Assembly (NCBI GenBank): GCA_001795165.1
Contig: MGNS01000136.1
Location: 57,306 to 64,063, forward strand
Direction of reading: 5' to 3'
Length of the DNA stretch: 6,758 nucleotides
DNA from: Chloroflexi bacterium RBG_16_57_11
GTDB lineage: Bacteria > Chloroflexota > Anaerolineae > Anaerolineales > UBA4823
This document shows, in pieces, positions 1-5,718 of this stretch (its first letter is position 1; the number at the start of each line of letters is the position of its first letter). The notes beneath the pieces are model-generated. The model saw only the letters and a program-made list of their open reading frames with translations, made no database searches and was not told the origin of the DNA. The position numbers and the translations under genes were made by a program.

Positions 1-200
1 GGAAGCGCGTTGCATTAGTCATCGGTGATTGGATCGCTCGATTATTCCTCACGCTATTCTATTTCACCATTTTTTTACCCTTTGGTATAGGGGTCCGTCT
101 GTTCGGCGATCCGTTGGCTTTAAGGTCTAATCATGCTCCCCAATGGATTGAACGCAATACTCGCGATAAGACCCTGGAAGATAGTCGGAGGCTCAGTTAA
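1..200 (+). CDS. Small membrane protein of carbamoyltransferase clusters, C-terminal part (5' truncated by window edge)
   Basis: An open frame runs from the left edge (first full codon at base 3) to TAA at 198-200, giving the last 65 residues; no convincing in-frame start is present, so the gene begins outside. Residues about 12-34 of the visible part form one hydrophobic membrane segment rich in Leu and Phe. It is followed by the motif RLFGDPLALR, a W-I-E-R stretch and a charged tail ending TLEDSRRLS. Short membrane proteins with a membrane helix, an 'RLF.DPL' motif and a charged tail commonly sit directly upstream of NodU-type carbamoyltransferases, and some are called SxtJ-like; that link is from memory of the family, not shown here. 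The stop codon overlaps the next start (TAATG), which implies translational coupling with the carbamoyltransferase. It is probably a membrane partner or anchor, but no biochemical role can be read from the sequence. Confidence 0.65.
   Translation, partial: KRVALVIGDWIARLFLTLFYFTIFLPFGIGVRLFGDPLALRSNHAPQWIERNTRDKTLEDSRRLS
186..191 (+). promoter_or_regulatory. Ribosome binding site of the carbamoyltransferase gene
   Basis: CGGAGG lies 8 bases before the ATG at 200, inside the end of the upstream gene. It supports ATG 200 as the true start even though this codon overlaps the preceding TAA stop. Confidence 0.7.
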
Positions 201-2047
201 TGTACATTCTTGGAATTTCTTGCTATTATCATGATGCCGCTGCGGCTCTCCTGAATGATGGCATGCTTGTAGCAGCCGCGGAAGAAGAGCGCTTCTCGCG
301 CAAGAAGCACGATTTTGGTTTCCCAGACCGTGCCATTGATTTTTGTCTACAAACTGCTGGGATAACCGGAAAAGACCTCGACTATGTGGTTTTCTACGAG
401 AAGCCGTTTCTAAAGTTTGAGCGCATCCTGATGTCGAATCTGCAGACGTTCCCGCGATCCTACCCGGTTTTCCGTGAGGCTATGGTTGCTTGGTTTGATG
501 AAAAACTGTGGATACGCGGGCGCATATTGACAAAATTAGACATTCCTGATGAGAAGTTGCTTTTTGTTGAGCACCACCTAAGTCACGCGGCCAGCGCCTT
601 TTTCTGCGCACCTTATGACGAGGCTGCAATCTTGACTATTGATGGAGTCGGGGAATGGACCACAGCGACGGTCGGGCAGGCGACCGCATTGTGGCAAGAA
701 CCGTACAATGTGAACGGCAAACGCCGTGTCTCCGAATCTGCTGAAAGATTGGAATCCCACCGGGTAAATTCAATCGATCTTTTCGATGAGATCAAATTTC
801 CACACTCTCTTGGGCTTTTATACTCTGCCTTTACAGCTTTTCTGGGCTTTCAGGTGAACGAAGGCGAATATAAAGTCATGGGCATGGCTCCTTATGGTTT
901 TCCCAATCGAGTGGATGATGTTTACAAACTCATCGAGGTTGCTGACGACGGTGGATTTCGCTTGAATATGGATTATTTCATGTATCATTACTCGACCAAG
1001 CGCACCTTTAGCGACAAATTTGTCAAGTTATGGGGTGAACCACGCGTTCACAATTCGATGTTCTATACGCCAACCACGCACCCCAAGAAGGATCACCCTG
1101 AATGGGACGAACGAACAGCACAGAAGAATCAGCATTATGCAGACATTGCTGCTAGCATCCAGTTGGTGACAGAAGATATTATCTTGAAGATGGCGAACTA
1201 TGCCTATAAGAAAACCGGACTTAAGAAACTGTGTATCGCTGGAGGGGTAGCGTTGAACTCGGTTGCCAATGGGCGTATCCAGCGAGAGACGCCTTTCGAG
1301 GATATATTCATTCAACCTGCTCCAGGCGACTCTGGAGGTGCATTGGGCGCAGCATTATATGTTTATCATGTTCTGCTAGGTCAGCCGCGCAAATTTGTGA
1401 TGGAACACGCCTATTGGGGAAAGGCTTATACCTCTGAAGAGACGAAAACATCCATTATCACGTCCGGTCGTTCCTACGAATACATGGAAGATACAGGCCA
1501 ATTAGCTCATAAGATCGTAGATGATCTGCTGGTTGGCAAGGTTATTGGTCTATTTCAAGGACGTTTTGAATGGGGGCCTCGGGCGCTTGGCAATCGCTCA
1601 ATTCTCGCTGATCCGCGCAAGGCCGAAATGAAGGAGATCGTCAATGCTCGAATTAAGTTCAGAGAGCCCTTCCGGCCTTTTGCCCCAGTAGTCTTGGAAG
1701 AAAAAGTAGACCAATTTTATGCTGATCTGAATGACCCTGAGCGTCACTACCCTCTGCGTTACATGCTGATGGTTTATCCAACCAAAGACAGTCAGGGTGA
1801 CCGTATCCAGGCTGTGACCCACCAAGGCGGCACCGGACGTATACAGACGGTGCGCCGTGATTGGAATCCTCTATATTACCGGATCATCGAGCTATTCGGT
1901 CAAGCTACTGGTGTACCAGTCTTACTCAATACAAGTTTTAACTTGCGAGGCGAACCAATCGTGACGACTCCGGCGAACGCCTTGAATACTTTTAGCAAAA
2001 GTGATATAGATACACTATATATGGACGGTTTTATTACCCGCAAGTGA
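200..2047 (+). CDS. NodU/CmcH-family O-carbamoyltransferase
   Basis: This 615-residue protein has the full length of the NodU/CmcH/TobZ family, which transfers a carbamoyl group from carbamoyl phosphate, through carbamoyl-adenylate, to a hydroxyl of a sugar or secondary metabolite. The N-terminal Kae1-like (ASKHA) domain shows GISCYYHDAAAALL (His11), AAEEERFSRKKHD (26-38), the metal-site stretch HHLSHAASAF (His125, 126, 129), TIDGVGEW (Asp148), PHSLGLLYSAFT, EGEYKVMGMAPYG, AGGVALNSVANG (347-358) and PAPGDSGGALGAA (373-385). The C-terminal YrdC-like domain begins near residue 430 and carries GRFEWGPRALGNRSILADPR (454-473), KFREPFRPFAP (486-496) and NTSFNLRGEP (577-586). All key motifs look intact, so the enzyme should be active, and it should be cytoplasmic since no signal peptide is seen. 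Residues about 162-188 look like an insertion relative to typical members. It lies between two small membrane-protein genes, suggesting a membrane-associated glycan substrate; the real acceptor is unknown. Confidence 0.95.
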   Translation: MYILGISCYYHDAAAALLNDGMLVAAAEEERFSRKKHDFGFPDRAIDFCLQTAGITGKDLDYVVFYEKPFLKFERILMSNLQTFPRSYPVFREAMVAWFDEKLWIRGRILTKLDIPDEKLLFVEHHLSHAASAFFCAPYDEAAILTIDGVGEWTTATVGQATALWQEPYNVNGKRRVSESAERLESHRVNSIDLFDEIKFPHSLGLLYSAFTAFLGFQVNEGEYKVMGMAPYGFPNRVDDVYKLIEVADDGGFRLNMDYFMYHYSTKRTFSDKFVKLWGEPRVHNSMFYTPTTHPKKDHPEWDERTAQKNQHYADIAASIQLVTEDIILKMANYAYKKTGLKKLCIAGGVALNSVANGRIQRETPFEDIFIQPAPGDSGGALGAALYVYHVLLGQPRKFVMEHAYWGKAYTSEETKTSIITSGRSYEYMEDTGQLAHKIVDDLLVGKVIGLFQGRFEWGPRALGNRSILADPRKAEMKEIVNARIKFREPFRPFAPVVLEEKVDQFYADLNDPERHYPLRYMLMVYPTKDSQGDRIQAVTHQGGTGRIQTVRRDWNPLYYRIIELFGQATGVPVLLNTSFNLRGEPIVTTPANALNTFSKSDIDTLYMDGFITRK

Positions 2048-2049
2048 GG
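2046..2049 (+). promoter_or_regulatory. Ribosome binding site deciding the start of the DUF5989-type gene
   Basis: GAGG ends 6 bases before ATG 2056 and overlaps the TGA stop of the carbamoyltransferase (2045-2047). This favours ATG 2056 over the GTG at 2044, which is in the same frame but has no comparable signal. Confidence 0.6.
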
Positions 2050-2055
2050 TCATCA

Positions 2056-2238
2056 ATGAAGAATTTCCTACGCAGCATGAAATCGAACTTCGTGGTCGTT
2101 GGTGAGTTGTTGGGATTCCTATGGCAGCGTAAATTGTGGTGGCTTATACCGATGATCGTCATATTGCTAATGTTTGGTCTGCTTATGATTTTCGCCTCTG
2201 CCTCCGGGATAGGTCCTTTTATCTATACTTTGTTTTAA
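2056..2238 (+). CDS. DUF5989-type small membrane protein
   Basis: This is a 60-residue protein with a basic N-terminus, the stretch VGELLGFLWQRKLWWLIP, one strongly hydrophobic helix (about residues 32-48) and the C-terminal signature GIGPFIYTLF. That layout, especially 'FLW.RKLWWLIP' and the ending 'PFIYTLF', matches the DUF5989 family as I know it, which is typically found beside NodU-type carbamoyltransferases in exopolysaccharide or metabolite clusters. The length is normal for the family. A longer version starting at GTG 2044 would add MRSS and overlap the upstream stop, but the ribosome binding site at 2046-2049 fits ATG 2056 better. The gene starts 8 bases after the carbamoyltransferase ends, so the two are almost certainly co-translated. 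The role is unknown; helping to bring the carbamoyltransferase to the membrane is an inference from context only. Confidence 0.85.
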   Translation: MKNFLRSMKSNFVVVGELLGFLWQRKLWWLIPMIVILLMFGLLMIFASASGIGPFIYTLF

Positions 2239-2408
2239 ATCCAGTTTTGATTGTTTGTCGGCTGCTTTACTGGACAAGGTAACCACACTGGCTGGTTATA
2301 TTCTTGCTGTATGGAACCATGGAACATATCTACGGATTTGTATGGCTTTCATTCCCCGCAGCCCAAAGGCGGTTTTTATAGTGAATTGTCTTTCAGGATG
2401 ACTCGCCG
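2239..2408 (+). other. Non-coding gap inside the operon with small inverted repeats
   Basis: These 170 bases separate the DUF5989-type gene from the SGNH gene. I see no protein family in any frame. Two small inverted repeats are present: TCCAGT/ACTGGA (2240-2245 and 2269-2274, 23-base loop) and TAACCA/TGGTTA (2280-2285 and 2293-2298, 7-base loop, with one more G-T pair). Neither is followed by a T-run, so they are poor terminator candidates. A TATAGT sequence at 2377-2382 resembles a -10 box, but no matching -35 is visible. The SGNH gene may be read from the operon promoter or have its own; the sequence does not decide. Confidence 0.4.
2395..2398 (+). promoter_or_regulatory. Ribosome binding site of the SGNH gene
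   Basis: AGGA lies 10 bases before ATG 2409, a slightly long but workable spacing. It supports the most upstream start, which also gives a sensible short cytoplasmic N-terminus before the first membrane helix. Confidence 0.5.
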
Positions 2409-4097
2409 ATGGAAAACCATCCTGTCAGTCTCCGAGTACTTCGCTTTGCTTCTCTGTTCGCGCTATTCATCATGATCCTGCCGTTGGGTTCTATTATTAC
2501 CCACCAGAGCAAAGACGCGCAGATCTTACAAAGATATTCGGTATCATATTTCGCATTCACAATAGTCTATCTCAGCCTATTAGGAGCGCTGCTATTGGCT
2601 GCGATCTTTATGCCGGCAATTTGGGCACGCTTTGGATACAGAGGGCGCCGATTGCCTGTACCTGCAGCAGAATTTCTCTGGTGGATAGCTTTGGTGGCGT
2701 CGCTGGCATTCTTGATCTTCGTATACAATCTGGCTCAACGGTGGTCGCCTGGTAGAGAACCCTTATTTCAGGTGGCATTACTGGCGCTCTTTGGTTGGAT
2801 AAACATATTTATCTTTTACCTTTGGGGTACAAAGCGGACGGCCAATACGATTGTATCCATACTGATAGGCGCTTTCAGCATCCTCATCAGCCTGGTTCTA
2901 ATCGAGGTTTTCCTCCGCAGGGTGCCAGGCCTCATCCCGTCGCCTGTCGTTCTGGATGCACCTGGCGGAGGCAGGTATCTGCGCAAATCGAATTATCTGC
3001 TTGATTACCCTATCCGCGTGGGGTACCGCTTCACTCCGATGCAAGACCGCTGGATTCAATTTGACCAGGATGAAACGGGCATCGAAGGGATCCAAGGAAT
3101 TGTCGGCCCTCGACAGGATGTGCAAGGGCAAAAACAATTATTGCATTTTGTGACCGATGAAAATGGCTTTCTGAATACACCGCCAGTAAACGGCGTCGAC
3201 TTTGATGTGGTGATCCTGGGAGATTCTTTCCTCGGTCGTTCAGCTGAAGTACATATAGTTGATGAATTCAGCAAAGTCACAGGTTTTAAAACGCTGAACC
3301 TGAGTAACTCGGGCTGGGGAACCCAAACTCAGGTCGAAGCACTTAAACTTTTTGGAGTCGATAAGGAACCTGATTGGGTCGTTTTGGCTTATTTTGAGGG
3401 TAATGATCTCTGGGATGTGGTGCGCTATGAGGAGAAGAAAGCCTCTGGTCTGGATTGGATTGAATCCGATATCCAATCAGCAAGTTTCTGGGACAAGCTC
3501 ATCGTGCCTCGATTGGTGAATTACGGAGCGAAATTGGTGAAGAATCGGCTCTACCCCCCTGATTACGCTTATCCGATCCACCTCGATCTGGGTAATCAAG
3601 ACCTGGAGTTAGCTTTCACCTCTCAATATGTTGGTGTGCTAACCACGACCAGATCACAAGTTGAGCAATCTCACAACTTCGAACTTGTGAAGCGTGCGAT
3701 TCTGGAAGCAAAAGAAATTAGTCAATCAATGAACGCTCGGTTCCTGTTGGTTTATTTTCCCTCTGAACCCCATGTTTACCTGCCGTACATCGATTCGCCG
3801 CAAGTGCTAGCAGATATCACCCGCGACGCACCATCCATACAACTAAACGACAAGAGCATTCTGGAAATGGTGCCCAGACCACCAGACCCATTGCTCTTAA
3901 AACAAAACCTCGACGGGCAGGTTCAGGCTGTCTCCTCCTTTGCTGTCGAAAATGACATCGACTTTTTAGACTTGACACCTTACTTTCAAGAAAAAGCTAA
4001 GGAAGGCATCGAACTATACAATTATAGTGATACCCATTGGAATAACGCTGGTCATACATTGGCTGCGCAAATCCTGGCAAATTATATTACCAAGTAA
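2409..4097 (+). CDS. Membrane-anchored SGNH/GDSL-type hydrolase or acyltransferase
   Basis: This 562-residue protein has two parts. Residues 1-170 contain five predicted membrane helices (about 11-30, 45-70, 87-108, 119-139, 147-169). The basic loops RGRR (78-81) and TKR (141-143) fall on the cytoplasmic side if the N-terminus is inside, which places the large C-terminal domain outside the membrane. That domain shows SGNH-family blocks in order: VVILGDSF (Ser273 as nucleophile), NSGWGTQTQ (300-308, block II Gly), YFEGNDLWD (Asn332) and SDTHWNNAGH (Asp541, His543). SGNH enzymes cleave or transfer ester-linked acyl groups; those with membrane-helix N-termini in polysaccharide clusters often act on acetyl groups of glycans. 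The motif order is the usual one, unlike AlgX/AlgJ, where the D-x-H-W motif comes before the serine. Following a carbamoyltransferase, it probably modifies the same surface polymer, but the substrate is not readable. The four blocks appear complete. Confidence 0.87.
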   Translation: MENHPVSLRVLRFASLFALFIMILPLGSIITHQSKDAQILQRYSVSYFAFTIVYLSLLGALLLAAIFMPAIWARFGYRGRRLPVPAAEFLWWIALVASLAFLIFVYNLAQRWSPGREPLFQVALLALFGWINIFIFYLWGTKRTANTIVSILIGAFSILISLVLIEVFLRRVPGLIPSPVVLDAPGGGRYLRKSNYLLDYPIRVGYRFTPMQDRWIQFDQDETGIEGIQGIVGPRQDVQGQKQLLHFVTDENGFLNTPPVNGVDFDVVILGDSFLGRSAEVHIVDEFSKVTGFKTLNLSNSGWGTQTQVEALKLFGVDKEPDWVVLAYFEGNDLWDVVRYEEKKASGLDWIESDIQSASFWDKLIVPRLVNYGAKLVKNRLYPPDYAYPIHLDLGNQDLELAFTSQYVGVLTTTRSQVEQSHNFELVKRAILEAKEISQSMNARFLLVYFPSEPHVYLPYIDSPQVLADITRDAPSIQLNDKSILEMVPRPPDPLLLKQNLDGQVQAVSSFAVENDIDFLDLTPYFQEKAKEGIELYNYSDTHWNNAGHTLAAQILANYITK

Positions 4098-4099
4098 TG

Positions 4100-4127
4100 C
4101 CTGGTTAATTAACTACCGACAACCAGG
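4100..4127 (+). terminator. Inverted repeat after the SGNH gene, weak terminator candidate
   Basis: CCTGGTT (4100-4106) and AACCAGG (4121-4127) form a perfect 7-base stem with a 14-base loop, starting 3 bases after the TAA stop. No T-run follows (TGTAGTAAAG), so if it ends transcription it is not a textbook intrinsic terminator. It could instead protect the 3' end of the message. Confidence 0.35.
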
Positions 4128-4217
4128 TGTAGTAAAGCAGAACGGGCATGTAGGAGTGCTTATCGGTTTTTCAAAGGAGAATATCGATAAATTCGACTCT
4201 GTAATACGTAGCAGCGT

Positions 4218-4240
4218 AAACCGGACCCGATGGCCGGTTT
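4218..4240. terminator. Inverted repeat between convergent genes, possible weak bidirectional terminator
   Basis: AAACCGG (4218-4224) and CCGGTTT (4234-4240) form a 7-base stem with a 9-base loop. The A-run on the left and T-run on the right make it readable in both directions. It begins only 3 bases beyond the TAA stop (4244-4246) of the minus-strand gene and sits in the spacer between two convergent transcription units, the expected place for a shared terminator. The T-runs are only three long, so the strength is doubtful. Confidence 0.4.
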
Positions 4241-4243
4241 CGC

Positions 4244-4519
4244 TTATTGGGCTCTGACAATGCCCACTTCCTGTATATCAACCGGGATGCCATCAATTTC
4301 GTCTGGCACGATATCTTGCGGGGAAAGCTGCGTCTGTGGTACTTTCTTTGTGACCATGACCACTAAAGAGATGTCGTCTGTACGCTGACCACCGATCGTG
4401 CGGTATCCTACACCAACGCCGACTACATTTGCCTTGGACAATAACTCAGCCTGGTATGCCCTTTTCACCGCGCTGGCCCGTTGGACCAGGGAAGCGCCTT
4501 CACTTTCAATCTGGCTCAT
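4244..4519 (-). CDS. Stand-alone copy of the protease N-terminal domain
   Basis: This 91-residue soluble protein has no signal peptide. Its core (about residues 30-91) repeats the pattern of the N-terminal domain of the upstream protease: KANVVGVGVGYRTIGGQRT matches KPNVVGVGIGIKETRGEQT, then SLVVMVTKKVP matches SMVIMVRQKLP, and DGIPVDIQEVGIVRA matches DGVPTDVIEVGELRA. It stops where the protease domain would begin, and no catalytic residues are present. I chose ATG 4519 because it overlaps the protease stop as ATGA and has AGGTGG just upstream; a start at 4537 would add six residues and overlap by 22 bases. The tight coupling suggests co-production with the protease. It may be a duplicated regulatory or pro-domain, perhaps binding the protease, but that is inference. 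A degenerated second protease gene is less likely because the frame ends cleanly at the domain border. Confidence 0.8.
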   Translation of the reverse strand: MSQIESEGASLVQRASAVKRAYQAELLSKANVVGVGVGYRTIGGQRTDDISLVVMVTKKVPQTQLSPQDIVPDEIDGIPVDIQEVGIVRAQ

Positions 4520-5532
4520 AGATCCACCTGCAGACAATCCAACACCAACTGGATCGGGCTGAAAATTGTGCTCTGTTCGGATCCGGCGAATAGGAGACCA
4601 ACCGCGCGTAGCGCGCCCCCATCAACCACCAGTGAGCCGGAATCGCCACCTTGTGACATGGGGCCGGCGACGAGCTGGTTCTCGAAAGTGGCCGTCCGCC
4701 CGGAGCCATAGCTGACATTCACCGTAGCATCGATTACATTTATGGTGCCTGTTGTTAGGCCAGTCGTACGGCCCGATTTCCTTACCGCCATCCCCAGAGC
4801 TGCCGGGGCGATTCCGCTGACTGTGCCGATCGCTAAAATTTCATCGAGCACGTCAGCCGGATTATCTGGGCGGGCCAGGGCGGCATCCACCTGGTTGACC
4901 GCCTGTGGATCGATGCGTTTTGCCAGCAAGCGGTGTTGCGCTCCGAGCAATCTGGCGATCGCATTGCCGATTTCCACCACGCTGTTGGCGATGCCACAGG
5001 TGGGCTCAGATTCGCTGAACTGGATCAGGCAGAATCGCTCCAGCACACCGATACGGTTTGCCCCAACCTGCCCTCCATCAGTCGGCCCGGGCTGAAGGAT
5101 GAGGTCACCTGGGGAAGCATCGTTGCTGTTCGCCAGCACATGATTATTCGAAAGGATCAGGCGGGTTCCGCTCTGTCGATCTCGGACCACACAGCCTAAG
5201 GTGCCTGCAGTAATCCGGTAGTGACCGATGCTCACACCACCCGGAGCCGGCCTCCACCGGTCTGTGCGAGATTGCAGGGCACGCAGCTCGCCAACTTCGA
5301 TTACATCGGTTGGGACACCATCGACCACGGCTGGCACGGCGACCCCCGATTTTAAACCCTCGAGCGGGAGTTTTTGGCGCACCATGATCACCATGCTCAG
5401 CTCGCCTGTCTGCTCGCCTCTAGTCTCTTTTATTCCGATCCCCACACCGACGACATTCGGTTTTTCCAGAAGCTCAGACACATACTTGTCTTTTGTTTGG
5501 ATTACACGCTCTCTCCCAATCTGGTCTGTCAT
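4516..5532 (-). CDS. NAL1-like trypsin-fold serine protease homologue
   Basis: This 338-residue protein has an N-terminal domain (about 1-87) containing KPNVVGVGIGIKETRGEQT and DGVPTDVIEVGELRAL, then a chymotrypsin-like domain. LSNNHVLAN supplies His131, NQVDAALARP is the likely source of the catalytic Asp216, and SQGGDSGSLV supplies Ser298 with its oxyanion glycine. SGRTTGLTTGTI (253-264) is another stretch typical of this bacterial trypsin-like group, related to plant NAL1. The complete triad suggests a working peptidase; the substrate is unknown. There is no signal peptide or membrane helix, so it is probably cytoplasmic unless exported by an unusual route. AGGAGG lies 5 bases before ATG 5532, making the start secure. 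It overlaps by 4 bases with a gene for a second copy of its own N-terminal domain, and it is transcribed away from an IS110 element 186 bases upstream. The cysteines (114, 168, 179, 333) show no obvious pattern. Confidence 0.87.
   Translation of the reverse strand: MTDQIGRERVIQTKDKYVSELLEKPNVVGVGIGIKETRGEQTGELSMVIMVRQKLPLEGLKSGVAVPAVVDGVPTDVIEVGELRALQSRTDRWRPAPGGVSIGHYRITAGTLGCVVRDRQSGTRLILSNNHVLANSNDASPGDLILQPGPTDGGQVGANRIGVLERFCLIQFSESEPTCGIANSVVEIGNAIARLLGAQHRLLAKRIDPQAVNQVDAALARPDNPADVLDEILAIGTVSGIAPAALGMAVRKSGRTTGLTTGTINVIDATVNVSYGSGRTATFENQLVAGPMSQGGDSGSLVVDGGALRAVGLLFAGSEQSTIFSPIQLVLDCLQVDL
4524..4529 (-). promoter_or_regulatory. Ribosome binding site deciding the start of the 91-residue protein
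   Basis: Read on the minus strand, AGGTGG lies 4 bases before ATG 4519. The spacing is short but favours this start over the ATG at 4537, which lies upstream of the motif. Confidence 0.5.
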
Positions 5533-5537
5533 TATTA

Positions 5538-5543
5538 CCTCCT
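5538..5543 (-). promoter_or_regulatory. Strong ribosome binding site of the protease gene
   Basis: On the minus strand AGGAGG is followed by TAATA and ATG 5532, a perfect anti-16S match with 5-base spacing. It fixes the protease start. Confidence 0.85.
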
Positions 5544-5575
5544 GGTATCATGGAATTTGCAGGTGGCCGATACCA
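5543..5575. repeat. Inverted repeat beside the protease ribosome binding site, possible operator or leader hairpin
   Basis: TGGTATC (5543-5549) and GATACCA (5569-5575) are perfect 7-base inverted copies separated by 19 bases. In the protease message this would form a hairpin ending right at the AGGAGG, so it could control access to the ribosome binding site; as DNA it could be an operator. Its right arm falls in the loop of the GGTGGC/GCCACC hairpin at 5562-5583, so the two could form a pseudoknot or compete. Function is inferred from position only. Confidence 0.35.
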
Positions 5576-5690
5576 AAGCCACCGATCTGTGAGATAAAGT
5601 GCCTCCGCCCCACCAAACGGCGAGGTCGGATCTCATTGCCAACCATGGGAGACGCACATGACCAATTTCCTGCTCTGGCCTCGTCGGTGG
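5562..5690 (+). ncRNA. Candidate bridge RNA region of the IS110 element
   Basis: IS110-subgroup elements carry a bridge RNA in the non-coding left end upstream of the transposase; this is established for IS621 and relatives. Here that region contains a hairpin GGTGGC/GCCACC (5562-5567 and 5578-5583, 10-base loop). It is followed by a long imperfect stem: outer TGAGAT/ATCTCA (5590-5595 and 5630-5635, plus a G-T pair) and inner CCT-C-CGCC/GGCG-AGG (5602-5609 and 5619-5625, one bulge). Between them lies an internal loop of AAAGT plus neighbouring bases against CGG. CCACCGA (5580-5586) can also pair at distance with TCGGTGG (5684-5690), enclosing the second stem. Stem-loops with internal loops are the expected bridge RNA design, but I cannot identify target or donor guide pairs without the element ends, and if this is an IS1111-type member the RNA would lie on the other side. 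Boundaries are approximate. Confidence 0.35.
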
Positions 5691-5704
5691 GGACTTTCGT
5701 ACAC

Positions 5705-5710
5705 AGGAGG
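5705..5710 (+). promoter_or_regulatory. Ribosome binding site of the transposase gene
   Basis: AGGAGG lies 8 bases before ATG 5719, the ideal spacing. It supports a start that gives the transposase an N-terminal extension of about 30 residues before the first catalytic strand. Confidence 0.8.
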
Positions 5711-5718
5711 TATTTCCC

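Noticed and set aside
1028..1315. A 95-codon minus-strand frame inside the carbamoyltransferase
   Set aside because: It is antisense to the conserved Kae1-like domain and has no supporting start signal or family resemblance.
2377..2382. TATAGT as the -10 box of a promoter for the SGNH gene
   Set aside because: The bases at the expected -35 position are CCCCGC, far from TTGACA, so a standard sigma-70 promoter is not supported.
2251..2475. A 74-codon frame starting at TTG in the gap before the SGNH gene
   Set aside because: It has a rare start codon without a good ribosome binding site, runs into the SGNH gene out of frame, and shows no recognisable motif or convincing membrane helix pattern.
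4244..4519. The 91-residue gene as a pseudogene fragment of a protease
   Set aside because: The frame is clean, ends at a domain border, has its own ATGA-coupled start and keeps the conserved motifs, so a real small gene is the better reading, although decay cannot be fully excluded.
5544..5718. CRISPR array or tRNA in the divergent spacer
   Set aside because: There are no regularly spaced direct repeats, and no cloverleaf with T-loop or anticodon-arm features; the repeats present are isolated inverted pairs.
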